Source: Sarcomyxa edulis
Lineage: Eukaryota > Basidiomycota > Agaricomycetes > Agaricales > Mycenaceae
DNA length: 64,000 bases
NCBI GenBank assembly: GCA_009761415.1
Contig: QUOL01000013.1
Span: 734,501 to 798,500, forward strand
Reading direction: 5' to 3'
Shown: positions 35,401-47,665 of the stretch, in pieces
How the letters are laid out: the number at the start of each line of letters is the position of its first letter
Position numbering within the stretch: the stretch's first letter is position 1
Made by a program: the position numbers and the translations under genes
The notes under the pieces: generated by a model
The model's input: only the letters and a program-made list of their open reading frames with translations
Told to the model about the DNA's origin: nothing
Databases searched by the model: none

Positions 35401-37232
35401 AGACACCATCGACAAATCAACAAGGAGCCACCAAAATAAAGCTAGAAGATAGGATGGGTGACAACCTACCATATTTCGACAAAGCGACCAACGACGCATT
35501 TACAGCCAAAGATAGTTCCATCGGAAGCTCGGGAGGAACCACACTCGTGATGATCAGGACACAATCAAGTAATAGTTTCGATTTCTTCAAATTGCGCTCA
35601 ATGCCTAAAACACACACAAATCAGCCGTGATTCATGAAGGTCAACGAAAAACCCCGTATGGATATCTAGCGAACCTTTAACCCACACATACCAACTCGCA
35701 GCGATAGCGAAAATAAGCAAAAATCCAATGAACAAGAACGACTCCAGATTATTCGCCGATACACGTTCAGTACTGAAAATCATCGTCCGGACAAGTTGTC
35801 CTTGAGCCGTACCAAATCCCGTGCGCAATACGACACCTAGACAGCCTCCATCGGGGGTGATGACGGATGACTTCGTTTGAGCTGCACGCACACGCACTAA
35901 TTAGCATGATGAGGAACATGGGGAGTGACCACATGATTCGTACCAGCCATCCCAGCCTGTAAAATCTTGGTTCCGCTGAATAGAACTGCATTCTTGTGTG
36001 CTCCATCGACGTCGAGCCTTTCCGAGCCTTCGAGAAGCTGGATAGATTCTTTGAGGAGTGGGGTTGACTCCCCGGATAACATGGCCTCGTTGACGATACA
36101 CGTTCCGTGAATGAGAAGAATATCGGCTGGGATGGTTGTTTCCGTTTGTCCGTGAGCTGCAAAATATTAAACATGTTGGCTTGGAGTATGACGGATTGCA
36201 AAAAATGGTCAGCTCACCGACTGAAACGAGGTCTCCAGGAAGGAGTTTGTCCGTTTGGACTTCAATCCACTTTTCATTACGGAAACATTGAATAGAATAC
36301 GGTACGACAGACATCGTCCTGAATTCTGTTAGAGTACGTACTCGCTACAATAATATCAGTTTCAGGCCGTGGACAGAAGTTATATGGGTCTTACCTGCCA
36401 AACCACAGTGCATTCGAATACAACCAACATGAAGAGTGTAAACAAGCTGTAGTACCAATATTCGTCGAGACACCATAGCGCGACACAGAAGATCTGGAAA
36501 ACGAAGAATGGTGCCGTTGCGTGCTCGCCGAAGAGTTCCGTGAAGGACGGGATGGGGATGTTAAATTCGTTTTCACCAAAGAGAGACGTGAGTGCTGGGA
36601 GTTGCTCCGCAGCGAGGCCTTTGGGATCGAGAAAGGTGGAGAGCGGAGGTCGACCGGATGAAGGATAGGGAAGACGCGCAAACGTCAGAGGAGAGGTTGA
36701 CGAAACGGTGTAAGTGTCGCGTTGATAACTAAACGTGTATGTGGAGGGATCTGAGACGACTTTTTTATCGAGAACAACAATGTCACCTATGCCTCGGTGG
36801 AGGTTGGGCACCAAACGAATGCAGTCGGCTGTTTCCAGTGTAGGGGCCTACGAACAGGTCTCAGTAAGTTGAAGACTATCAAATCCATGTATGAGTATGA
36901 TAGAAGCCACGCACCTTCTTAGTCGTAATCCAAGCTCTTGCACCAGCATTCCATTTTGTGACCAAGAAACTAAGAGCATGGCCTGCTCCAAGGGTGACGC
37001 AAGCGAGGAAGGTCCATTCTTCGGATTGAAGCCAGTCGTCGTATTTGATGTAGTATGCATATGCAAGAAGAGGATAGAGAGACAAGAAAGGGACAGCGTA
37101 GAGGTGGGTATACCACGGAAGAGAAATATGCAAGCTTGCTCTTGCAATTTCTGGAGAGTCGACTTTTACAGTGACTACCCTATAGAGATGAATTAGACGC
37201 GAAAAGCAAGGATGAGCAGAAGAGACGTACAT
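32427..37232 (-). CDS. SPF1: P5A-type ATPase, ER transmembrane-helix dislocase (Spf1)
   Basis: ER membrane P-type ATPase that extracts mistargeted tail-anchored and other helices from the ER. All P-type hallmarks are visible in order. The A-domain has [14 protein letters not shown]4 has the P5A signature [15 protein letters not shown]; the phosphorylation motif is [18 protein letters not shown]. The N-domain has [15 protein letters not shown] and [13 protein letters not shown]; then come [18 protein letters not shown] and the hinge [21 protein letters not shown]-terminal membrane segments follow ([20 protein letters not shown]), ending in a basic tail ([20 protein letters not shown]). Length, roughly 1,200 residues over about 15 exons, is normal. 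The start at 37232 may be split: AT before and G after a GTACGT...TATAG intron would give [12 protein letters not shown]. Reading through instead gives [10 protein letters not shown] with the same downstream frame. Confidence 0.95.
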
Positions 37233-37551
37233 GACACCCTTCAGCCACTACCACTAGCTATAGGTTAGCCTGGGATGAGTACTAGTACTCGATGACTCGG
37301 GCTGCGTACGCGTTAGACTCGGCGACGGGTCCTCCCAGTTATCTCAAGGAATTTGGCGCAAATTTGCCTGAAATTAGCGGTGAGCGTAGGCGACGTGTTC
37401 TTTGATTAGGTAATACTCATAGCGGTGTTTGCGGCGGCCTGCCAGTGCCACTCGATGATCATGAAATGCTTCCTGGATTGATATATTGATATTCTACATA
37501 GTACAGCCAGTCTCACTGATATATTACAAACAAAAGAAACACTCGACCCAT
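37233..37551. other. Short intergenic between SPF1 start and dioxygenase end
   Basis: About 320 bp holding the SPF1 promoter and the 3' flank of the dioxygenase gene; both genes run on the minus strand. Open frames here are read-through of the dioxygenase past its stop. Nothing else is recognisable. Confidence 0.5.
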
Positions 37552-40500
37552 TCATACATCGTACTATCAAAAAGTTAGCTTTGGACGACGGTACAACCAT
37601 CTTCGCACCCACCTGAATCACTAAAGAGTCCGGCCACGGGATCACTTCGCCCTTCGACCCAATATAATGTTTTTGAGGTGTATCATGCCAATACTCCGTG
37701 AAACTAGATCGCGCCACGTCGGTTTGTCAAAGATGACGAGACAACACCACGAAGACATCTCCGTACCTATTGAATTCACCTGACGTGCCAGGCCCGCGTT
37801 GAATGTTTTTCAGCCCCAATATCGCTCCAACAACATGGGGAACAGTCTGTGTCCAGTCAGAACAAACGAGATAATGAGAAGGGGGCAGCTTACACTCTCA
37901 AATAACTTGTGCGACAAAAGGCTAACACGACACAATCGCCTCAAGTAGACCAACACAGTAAAAACAGAACACACTCACCCATGCTCGCCAATACCATAGA
38001 TTCCCGATCGAGAGGCAGGACGGTCAAACACAAAAGCCGCAGGCTCAGGTCCAAACACAGAAGGCTGCACACACCCAATCATCAGCGCACAACACAAATG
38101 AAGAAAGAACAAACGCACATCCAAATTCGCCTTGGTCAGACTAGCAAAAATCCGTTCCCCAACTTGAACACTCGTAGACCCAAATTTCACAGCCTGTCCT
38201 GCGGTTCGATAAACACCCGAAACCTAATGAAAAAAATAAACACCAGAACAAGACAGGCCTAAATTATGATCATACTATCGGGTCCAATCCTGGAAAATAG
38301 CTGGATCAGCGAACGAATGCTAAGACGCAACAGGACAAACCCACTCAAAGCCTCATGGCAATACAACATCACCCTGTTTAGATCATCGGGAGACCCCTTC
38401 GTAGCCAAACGTACAATATCCTCCCGTTCCTGCTTCCTTTCCTCCCCAAGATAGAAATTGACGATATGCGCAACAGCCTGAGACCAATGCGCCGCAGTAG
38501 GCATGACCTCAGCGACGACACTATTAGCGAGGTGCTCCGGCTCTATGCCTTTCCCAAATTCAACGAGTTGTGCCAAAAACTCCGGAATATTTTGGGCGGA
38601 GTGGAGTAGGCTAGCGAATTTGTTCTATACAAACTCTCAGTAATGTCGACCTGTGAATCAACGAGAACTCTCACCCCAGGCAAATGCGTCAGAACAGATT
38701 GCGTGGCATGCTTGAAAGTCGTCAAAGACCTCTCTCTCAAAGTCCAATCATTGACTGGATCGAAATTCAGATACACATATCTAATTCAAATTTACCATCA
38801 GAACGCGGACCAAGAATATCAGCGTAGGGAAACGTACCGACACACATCCGCAAACATCCCATAAAGCTCTTCTTCCCTCCAAACCGCCTTCGGGTCCTTC
38901 TCCGTCTTGAATGGCATCCCAACCTAGATGACATCCATTCAGCTGAAGCACCACACGAACAGAAACAAAGAGAGAAACTCACGATATCCCTCGAAACCCA
39001 ATACACAGGCAACAAATTCACAACATCCTTCACAATGTCCACATACTTATGAGACGTCCCCCCGATATGGTCAACAGACTTCTTCTTTATTAATTCTTGA
39101 GTGTATCGCAGGAATGCAGATGACCAATCATGTTTGGATAAGACTCCTTGGACGAATATCTGTTTCCGCGTTGTGATTAAACACCGCCTTCATAGAAACA
39201 CACAGAGACGAAAGGAAACCGTACCAATGTCTCATCCTTCTGGTCGGGAACCAGGCTCTTTGTCAACGAAGACAGACGCGAAGCGTACGCCGAAAGATAC
39301 TTGGAAGGTTGGGAAACAACCTCCTTGACGAGCTCATACGATTCCACGGTGACAGACCCTTTTGGAACAGGGGGTCTCGTCCAGATGTACTTTTTCACGT
39401 TGTTATTTGGCAACCCAGCCATATGCGCCTGAAACTCTTCACTAGGCACAAGGAAGGGGAAGTGCGCATAAGCAGATCCAGCAGGGTACTGATTCGGTAG
39501 AGTGCGGAAGAGGAGTTTGGTGAGCATCCCACCGAATGAGCCGTCTTCCTTGTTATACTGGCAATCTTGGTATCCCCATGATGTCAGATTGAACGCTATG
39601 GAAATGGAAAGTGACGTCGATTAGCTTAGAGGAGATATTGAGAATGAGCGATTACATACGAGTGAAGTCCACAGTCAAGAAACGATCCCCGCGCGTCAGA
39701 CACACAGCATCGGCTAAGATAGCTCGAGATATAGTATAGCCGGGACAAAGACCTGCCCCGGGTCCTGGTGTTTTGGCTTCTTCCGCTTGAAGGCCCACCT
39801 AAATTATCAGGATGAGCAACTTTGACCACAAAGATGATGAAAGATATTACATGGAGCTCCAAGTTGTCGATAGTTTTATAAAGAGCCTCCGCCGCTGTGT
39901 AGATCTCCTTGCGAGGATTCCACTCCTGGAAGTTTTCGTAAGCTGGAAAGACGTCAATAACAACGATAAACGAAAGACAAAACTAAGACTCACGCCTCAG
40001 CCCCATGAACTTCCTGAACTCGTTCAACTGTAAGACCAAAATTGGGTTTGAATACATTTGATCGAGAGAAACAGAACCTTACCGAACAAGTTCCCCAACT
40101 TCTAGACTGCTCTATTCCAAGCATCTCAATGACACGCAACACTTCTGGAGTTCCCCGGGCGCCAAAAGCAGCCGCAGACCACTCAGTTGCGTCCTGGAGG
40201 ATCTTTGCTAGATCGTTATCGTCGAAACGACCATCAGCACCACGAGTCAGGCTAGTAGACAGAATTTTGTTTGAGCTACAGGTCTCACGTCAAGAGCATG
40301 ATTTCGCGTACCTGCCAAATGTCCACTTCCTAGGGTCCGGGTCGGGCCTCAGCTTCGTACCGATGATTTTCTTGAAATCTGTAGGTGTGATCTGGGAAGT
40401 ACCACATCATTTTTAGTACCTTGTTGCCAGTATAGGAAGAACTACGAACGGTGCTAAAGTCCCTTCCTCCAAAGAGTTTTCCGAACTCTTGCTCGGTCCA

Positions 40501-42051
40501 TTTAGCGTCTTGTTCTGACAAAGTGGCGTGCCATCTGTAGAGCAGATTGAACTCGATGGAAACAACGTTCCCTTGTCCTTGAGGCGAGAACTCGTGGTCG
40601 AGTTGACGCATCGTCTGCAGATGACGTCCATTCAGAGAAGTTGGACAAAGCAATATCATCCTCAGTACATACCTGAAGAGGGTCTAAACGCCAAACGCTA
40701 CCATCTCTCACAAGACCGAGAATCGCACCGACATAATCTAACATAAGCTATCAGCATCTGCTCTCCGATGCAGGAAAGCAAAGCACAAAAACCACATACC
40801 ACCAAGAATGATTTGCATGAAATATCCGCAATTGACCAATCGAGTACGATGGAAAATCTCGTCGTCCTGAATCATGCTTTTGGATTCAGGATCAAAAGCG
40901 CTGTGTTCATTGATGTTCATGATCTTTTCTGCAATATACTGCAAGAAGGCAGGCATTTCAACACACCAAACGACAGATAACAAGGAAAATTTACTGACGT
41001 TATGATTGCGACTCAAAAGAACCAGAAGGGCGCAGGCAGAAGGAGGCATAAGCAACAACCTGCTATCAGCAAACACATCTTCCCAAATCTTCCCTGACCC
41101 ATCCTTCTTTCTAACTCTGTTGACTTCAGCATCGGAGCTCCCATAAAGAATACTAAGATCCAGATAACTGCTCGCATTATTCGTCGTGTAATCGTCATTT
41201 GCCGTATTCGTATTGAAACAACTATGGATGACGAGATCCGCGAACGCGAAGAAGAGACTGGAGATTCCACCTGGGTGAGGGGTGAACTTTTCACGCTTGA
41301 GCAGTGTATCGAATACGAGTCCTGCGTCTGGGAGCGTACGAGCGGGAGTAACGTTGGACGACGCGACGGATCGAGCGTAAGGGCTGCCCGCTTTTCCTAG
41401 AGTGGGGAAAAGAGGGTTGTACTCGGAGCCATCAGCGTTACGGAACGCATATTTGATGTATGGTATTTTCTTGGGATCAGAGGAGCCCAAAGTGGTCTCG
41501 TTCAATACCTTGGGTGCAGATGAAGGGAGACGTAGGTACGATGCTGGCGGGTGGGGAAGGTCCTTGTATACTGAAATCATCCATTAGGATTGTTGTATGG
41601 CCAGGATTCAGTATGGCACTTACGAAGATCGATCACGAATTGTTGTAGCTTTGCAGAAACTTCAGATTCCGCGGGGAGTCGCGACATCAATACCAACACC
41701 TTCTCAAGCTATATTCAGAGGCAGCGTTAGTGTATATCGCGTAAGCGGTACGCGAACTATGCTTTCCAAGAGTTTGCGATCGTCGAGGCCGGTGTTTATA
41801 CGCTTTGCAGCATCTATGAACGCGGGCTATACGAGAATGGTCGATGAGCTACATGCATATCGGCGGACCGTCCTACGTACCAGATCAGAAAGCGATACAG
41901 GGCGGGTTTTCTTGTGAAGGAAACTGTCCAATTCCTCGATATCTTGAGCAAAAGACGAGGATGCGGGACGCCCGCCTTTTAGATCAACAGGATCATTGCG
42001 AGCCTTGATAGTTTCTAGTACTCTAGCGAGGTGATCAAGTACGTCGGACAT
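37552..42051 (-). CDS. Psi-producing oxygenase / linoleate diol synthase-type dioxygenase with degenerate P450 domain
   Basis: Ppo-family fusion: an animal-peroxidase-like haem dioxygenase that makes hydroperoxy-oleate or -linoleate (oxylipin signals), followed by a P450 domain that in some members isomerises the product to diols. The start at 42051 gives MSDVLDHLARVLETIKARND. Dioxygenase motifs include FAFADLVIHSCFNT, SSYLDLSILYGSSDAEVNRV, and FNLLYRWHATLSEQDAKW near 40525, whose Tyr-Arg-Trp-His holds the catalytic Tyr and proximal haem His. The P450 part keeps the ExxR (HEALR, exon join near 38340/38285). Where the haem-thiolate loop should read GxGxHxCLG it reads GIGEHGLLSHKLFE (37990-37890), with no Cys. 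The product should therefore be a dioxygenase with a dead P450 half. The C-terminus is VIQYDV at 37552, usual for the family. About 20 exons. Confidence 0.9.
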
Positions 42052-42783
42052 GGCAGAGGTTCAAGAATGGGGAATAGAGTCGAGAAGGGGGTAAAGTCTG
42101 GAGGGGTATTTAAGTGATCTAATGAGCAGGCGCTAAGCTTACTGACACCGCTGTCACTGCCTAGTCGGACTCTTCCATCGGTGGAAAATATAGACCGGGA
42201 GTAGACAACCTCCTATGCTCTCGGACACTAGACAGAAGAGATAGTTGACTCCATAAGTATTCATGGTTCCAGGCGGTCTAGAAACGAATCAAACGATGGG
42301 AGATGGTCATCCATCACGGGAAGGCTATACGGCGCAATATCAGGTGCAAACTCACCACACTTCGAGACAGCTTTAGCCAATCTACATATAGTCATGAACA
42401 TAATCCTCGTATAAACCGGAAGTCAATATCCAGCGAAGTGCAGTGAGTGGTACATACTATAGATGCGTATAATTTTATGCGCATCCCGATCGGAGAACTC
42501 AAAATCAAATACATTTCTAGCACGCGTACGGTGGGCGACCAGGGAACTGTCTGGTTGGAGACGTGTTTTCTCGTCACCGTGTAAGAGCGCTATAGGAGCC
42601 TGCATAACTCTCGGATACTCAAGAATCTAATAAATCGGAAAAGAAGTCCATAGAGACAAGGGGTATGAATGGGTTGAGGATTATAGAGTAAAAGACATGG
42701 CGCCGTGCGTAGAACGCAGATAGAGCAGAGTAGTGCCATCCATCCAGGTATAATTATAGTATGACAGATAACGAAACAACTTG
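42052..42783. other. Intergenic between dioxygenase start and YKT6 end
   Basis: About 730 bp with no supported gene. GTATTTAAGTG near 42104, read from the minus strand, is a possible core promoter for the dioxygenase. Open frames around 42590-42937 are the YKT6 last intron and its 3' flank. Confidence 0.45.
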
Positions 42784-43544
42784 CTACATGATAATACAGC
42801 AAGAGTTTTGCTGTAGAGAGCGCGATCAGCATCAAAGTAATTGGCCCCTTTGAAGTTGAGTCGTACCTTCTTTGCAGTCTTGTAGAATGCTTTACTCTGC
42901 ATCGAAAGAGCATTCGAACGCTCGACGAGATCGCCAAGCTTCTCTCCGCGCTGCAGAACAGACTCTATAGTCTTGTGCTATACGACTGTTCAGTAAAGTA
43001 CGTGCATCAACAGCGCTGGGACTAACCAGGATGATCTTGGTTTCATCTAGCTCCTGTTGAACTTTCATGATGGTATCGGCCTGTCTTGGGTCTTGATACT
43101 TCTGGATGTACGTGTTGATCTCGGGGAACGATATGGAAGATGGATTAGAGAATGAGGTCTGAGGGATTTTGGCAGTGAAATCATCAAGGATCTTGGTAAG
43201 GAGCGAGAAAGCTGGTCGAACAGGGTATTCCTCGTCTGTGATTATAACCGCTGAGGATGTGAGGTTAGACGATGTAAGAGAGTGTGTGAGATTGATGAAT
43301 ATGTACCTGCAAGCTGCTCTGCACCTCCACGGTTGTATACATGTGCAGTATAGTTATTCTCCTGGACGCTCTGACGCTGTCCCTGAGGAGTTCGCTCGGC
43401 CACTGTCTTGGAGAAGAAGGTCATGAACTCGCCGACCGATCCCTTCTGATAGAAAGAGAAAGTAGATAGGTCTGCTGCATTGCTAAGAACGACGGATGAG
43501 CCTGACGGGGGAGCAAGAACTACGGATATTGAGAATATCTTCAT
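42784..43544 (-). CDS. YKT6: v-SNARE Ykt6
   Basis: Lipid-anchored R-SNARE acting in ER-Golgi, vacuolar and autophagosome fusion. The start at 43544 gives [21 protein letters not shown] longin domain follows ([40 protein letters not shown], then [20 protein letters not shown]). The SNARE motif is [40 protein letters not shown] with the zero-layer Arg, and [15 protein letters not shown]. The last exon is only 27 nt including the stop and encodes QNSCCIIM. This is the CC-a-a-X box that is palmitoylated and prenylated in Ykt6; its placement after a GTACGA...TACAG intron restores exactly the expected C-terminus. Total length of about 200 residues is normal. Confidence 0.95.
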
Positions 43545-43700
43545 CGAGGCTGGAAGAGAAAGAGATACAGTATCCACGTGGTCGAGCGCCGGCTTGACCA
43601 GTGACAGCCAGCTGCCAGTCTACCAACTTCAGCAACGATTCGGACGATGGAACTCTTAGAACAAGGCTAGCAGGACATATCACTGTACTCGGAGGGCATT

Positions 43701-44479
43701 CTACCCTTTAGTGTACTTGGTCAACTCTTCTATCATGTTTGCCCCGTTCTCAGCGCCTTGGAATATCTCCTTCAGCCCACTCAACGTCAAGAACTCATGA
43801 TCTTCCCAATGAAAACCCGGAACAACGACTTCTGTGATAAGACACCCCGTTCTATCCTTCTGCTCTTGTGTCTCGGCGGACTCAACATCCTTTGGTAGCA
43901 ATCTGGACATCTTCCAGACACCTGTTCCCACTTGAAATATATGCATCAGCGCTTAGCGTCATTCTCCAGGGCCCAGAGGCTGAAGGTGATCCTCAAACCT
44001 ATCAAGAGACGCTGTTCTCCCTCGCGCGTACCCATAATCTTATTCTCGATCACCGGTGGATTCCCTGGGTGGATCAGCGTATATTCCGCACGGCCTTGAT
44101 GTAAAACATGGTATGTCTGGAATACCCACTTTGAGCTTGACTAACGGATCACTGGATTGTAGTAGCACGTACAACAGATTTGTTCATGTGAATGAACCCA
44201 TGCGGATTGTCATAGGCAAGCAGATAATATATTGATGTCGCAAGCGACCGCGACGGCGTTCCGTCTTCAGCGGTATTAGTATCGACCTCTGCTTTTAAAT
44301 CGCTTCCTTTGCTCACCTACGAAAGGAGTGGGGACTTGCTCTAATCGCCGGTCGGTCTCCACATAATATCCTGGTCAACGTCACTCAGTGTATGAAGCTT
44401 CGGATGTCACATCAACCTCACCTCCTTCAGGGTGCCTTTGCAATCCCAACTGCGCAATAAGTTCTTGATTGGTCGACAT
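43701..44479 (-). CDS. Cupin-superfamily protein, DUF985 (Cupin_5)
   Basis: Small cytosolic beta-barrel protein of the DUF985 family; biochemical role unknown. The start at 44479 gives MSTNQELIAQLGLQRHPEGG. An intron of about 54 nt then joins to YYVETDRRLEQVPTPFV, the family's 'L.pHpEGGyy.et.r' opening. Further exons give SRSLATSIYYLLAYDNPHGF, IHMNKS, KAVRNTLIHPGNPPVIENKI and MGTREGEQRLLIGL. The end is TGCLITEVVVPGFHWEDHEF, SGLKEIFQGAENGANMIEEL, TKYTKG at 43701, where the family's 'l.....pGF...dfe' motif is plain. It sits only about 150 bp upstream of YKT6 on the same strand. The family is secure; splice details in the middle are less so. Confidence 0.8.
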
Positions 44480-45285
44480 TCTGTTTTCTGGCGGCGAATA
44501 CTCGTGATCGTCACAAATAGAGGATATGCTGCGTCGAACAGGTTTAAGAGGTAGGCGGTATGATCTCAAAGACCCTGAGCAACATGATTTCTAATCTCTA
44601 GATTCTTACTTAGCACCACGATTTCGGCGAGGCCAGTCCGAATATTACCGCGATTCCGCTTGGAGATAAGACCTCTTAATTGGCGACGCATAGCCTTCAG
44701 GCCAAGCTTCAGGCTTTATACTCATATCAGGATTGACAAATTGTAGCTCAAAACCTCCTGACTATCCCCACACTTGCATCGACGGACATAGCTTCTATTC
44801 TGACGCCCAATGGCCGACTTGCACCTAGGATCCATTCGGTCCCCCGAAACCGTCCATACTGCGTTTCTAGATTCACTATGGATCCGCACAGCCGCATTCC
44901 TTCAGGAAAAGACGTGCGAATCGTCTGACCCAGCATATATTGTGTACGTTGTCTTGCATACAGTGTCCAGATGCTATCCTTCACTCGCATCTACGACTCT
45001 TTATTAGACAAAAGACCATGGCAGCGTATACCAGCCAGAAAAACATCCAATATTTTGGTGCGTTTCCGTTGTGAAAGGGTGATACTATGGCTATGTTCAC
45101 GGAAAGGAAATTCACGGAAATAAGCACGCTCGATACCAATTCAGTTACTAATCTCTAGTTCACTGCCTGCGTCGGTCTTCCGCACTATATAACCTTCGAG
45201 TTGTCCCATCATGTTCCTCTAGGGCGGGCCCCCCATACTTGTATCCTTCAACTCTTCGCTAGCATTGAATTCGCTAATCCTCATC
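44480..45285. other. Intergenic, no gene seen
   Basis: About 800 bp between the divergent cupin and tetraspan genes. A minus-strand frame at 44748-44990 has no known motif and no partner exons. I see no repeat. Confidence 0.45.
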
Positions 45286-46160
45286 ATGCTCCACGTTCCC
45301 TCCCAAGAGTCCTGCTGCTATCTGTCGGCTCGGACTGGTGCAGTCGTACGTTCGTCCTAGTTTAACTCTATGAACCTGTCCCTAAAACAAGTCCCCGAAG
45401 ATGATAAGCATCATCGGTTTCGTAGGAGGTGGATTTGTAGCTGCCACCGATTGGTTGGTTCTTGGTGGGTGACCTCTCATCAATGCTACAGTTGATATTT
45501 GTATATTAAAATTTGAATGCAGACGATCATGCACGACCTCACGAAACTGTGGCAATGTACATCCAGATAAGCACCTATGCAAGCCTTGCCGTCTTGTCAC
45601 TATTCGGGTATGCCCGCATTCCATTATCTTGATACTTAGTATCCCCTTGAAGCTCATAACGGCCGTCTGTACAGTCTCGTTGCCTCAATAATGAATCACC
45701 CGCAACTTGTTCGTCTATATTCAAGATTCCTTATCGTTCATCTCTCTTTCAACATCGCCTCGGGCATCTTCTCGGTCTACCCACTGTACCAGGAGAATCT
45801 TGGTGCCGTTGTGACCAGATGCCTCAACGGATCGACAGACGACTTTGTGAAAGACGTCTGCTCGAAAATGCTAGCGATAGAGAAAGTCATTCAAATATTG
45901 ATATTCGTCGAGAGATGGTTGATCGAGCTGTGTATGATGTTTCTCAGATGGCTCATTTGTCATGTTTACTGATTCAAAACTTCATAGATGGTCTGTCTAT
46001 CGTTGCAGACTACAGCGGGAAACTAGAAGACGAACACTTGTCTACCGAAAACCCCGCTTTTCTCGATACGAAAGTGCCCTTCATTCCATATCTTCTCAGC
46101 GATCAAAACCGACATGTGTTTCCGGCATCCAAAGAGGCGTCTGGCTATAACGCGGTATAA
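45286..46160 (+). CDS. Four-pass membrane protein, tandem paralogue A
   Basis: Fungal tetraspan-like protein of unknown function. The chosen start at 45286 gives MLHVPSQESCCYLSARTGAV; an intron then leads to MISIIGFVGGGFVAATDWLV (TM1). TYASLAVLSLFGLVASIMNH is TM2, LIVHLSFNIASGIFSVYPLY is TM3 and KVIQILIFVERWLIEL is TM4. A loop with Cys (VVTRCLNGSTDDFVKDVCSK) precedes TM4, and a hydrophilic tail ends SKEASGYNAV. Exon boundaries and phases match those of the gene at 46623, and about half the residues align, so the two arose by tandem duplication. Copy A has lost some of the N-terminal Cys and basic pattern of copy B (CCYLSAR versus CCCLPVR), and looks the more diverged. Function could be membrane organisation or transport; nothing shows which. 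Confidence 0.65.
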
Positions 46161-46622
46161 TGAATCTACTACAACTCCTGGAAGAGATGTCATGATGTCT
46201 ACTTATTTTCGCAATGTAATTTGTCTAGTTGCTGGTCCCTGGACCATGTATCGTGACTTGTGGATGAGTATGGGTCCCCGGCTGGTCCGGTCCGTGACCG
46301 TCGCGTCGTTGATGGCGTTTCGCGTCCATGTCACAGCAATGTCACAGTGGCATGTGGAGACACCGCCATAGAGCAGTGCTTTTCGAGCAAATCTCTTCGC
46401 CTGCATATCCCATCAATGCATCACCACTGTCGACTAGCGTTGCATCAAAGATTGGCGATCGTTCCATCCATTATCTGGACCATATAACACAGCAAGTTCT
46501 TCATCATGTTCCTCCAGGCAGCGCCCACTTTCATCCCCGTTTACTTTCTATCTTTTTACGCCTTTTTCCACCCACTGTTTTAATATTCTTCATTTCGACC
46601 AACCTCTTCATAATTAGCTATC
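46161..46622. other. Intergenic between tandem paralogues
   Basis: About 460 bp serving as 3' flank of paralogue A and promoter of paralogue B. Short frames here have no motif. Confidence 0.45.
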
Positions 46623-47516
46623 ATGGTTTACATTCGCTCCCGAAAGTTTTGCTGCTGTTTGCCAGTTAGAATCGGTGTTTTCGTATGTCGATTTTATGCA
46701 CTATTGTGTCCACTTGGAACTGACAGCCTATCAAAGTTAATCGGGATTCTCGGTATCATAGGAGGTGGTGTAGTAGCTGCAGCCGGTTGGTTGGAGGTCA
46801 AGAATCTGAGTGAGAAATCCCTCTAATTCATGACCATTACTTGTCTGACTTTGCACTCAGAGGATCACCCCCAGACCCGGACTGAAACTGCAGCGATCTA
46901 CGTCCAGACATTTATGTACACGATCCTCGCACTCGTATCATTGTTTGGGTACGTGCCTACAACCTCCCTCATTTGATTTCTCGCCTTAGAGTACTCTTCC
47001 AGCTTGATTGGCTCGATAATCAAGCAACTGCGCTTCATCCGTCTCTACTCGTCCATTCTTGCTATTCACCTGGGCTTCAGCATCGCATCAGGTATCTTCT
47101 CGATGTACAGCATGTTCCACAAGGACTCTCCAGAAGCAATGGCCAAGTGCATAAACGGGTCGACAGAACAGAGCGTGAAAGACGCCTGTTCGAAGGGTCT
47201 GGCAGTCTGGAAGGGCATCGAGGTCGCAATATTCGTCATCACTTGGTTGATAGAACTCTGTACGTTGCCCAGCCAGCCAGCAGACTCTTTGGTGCGCTGA
47301 TCACAAACATGTTTAATAGATGGTTGCATCATTGTCGCCAACTACGCTGAACAACTAGAAGAGGAAGAAGCCTCAAAGATGCCCAACAAGGCAAGTGCTT
47401 CTACTGTTACTCCCTTTGCGACGTACAGTGCGTTTACCCCGAACAATAATGTGCAGGGTCAATATGCATTTTCGACAACCAACCAGTCGTTTGGTCAGTC
47501 TGGCCAGAATGCGTAA
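46623..47516 (+). CDS. Four-pass membrane protein, tandem paralogue B
   Basis: Paralogue of the gene at 45286. The start at 46623 gives MVYIRSRKFCCCLPVRIGVF; a GTATGT...CAAAG intron in phase 0 leads to LIGILGIIGGGVVAAAGWLE (TM1). MYTILALVSLFGLIGSIIKQ is TM2, SSILAIHLGFSIASGIFSMY is TM3, and the loop MAKCINGSTEQSVKDACSKG holds the two Cys shared with copy A. IEVAIFVITWLIEL and GCIIVANY form the last segment. The cytosolic tail is longer than in A and rich in Asn, Gln, Ser and Phe, ending FGQSGQNA. The CCCLPVR motif near the N-terminus is common in basidiomycete proteins of this kind and could be palmitoylated. No function is known to me. Confidence 0.75.
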
Positions 47517-47665
47517 CGAGTAGATACTACGATCATACTTTTGACTGCAGCGTATAATATCATGAAATGACTAGTTTATTACCGGAGTGAACTGTAAGTA
47601 CCGCGCGACTTGTAGGTGACTGTGGGTCCCATCCGATCGGCTTCTTCCCATGACCAGTACAGTCG

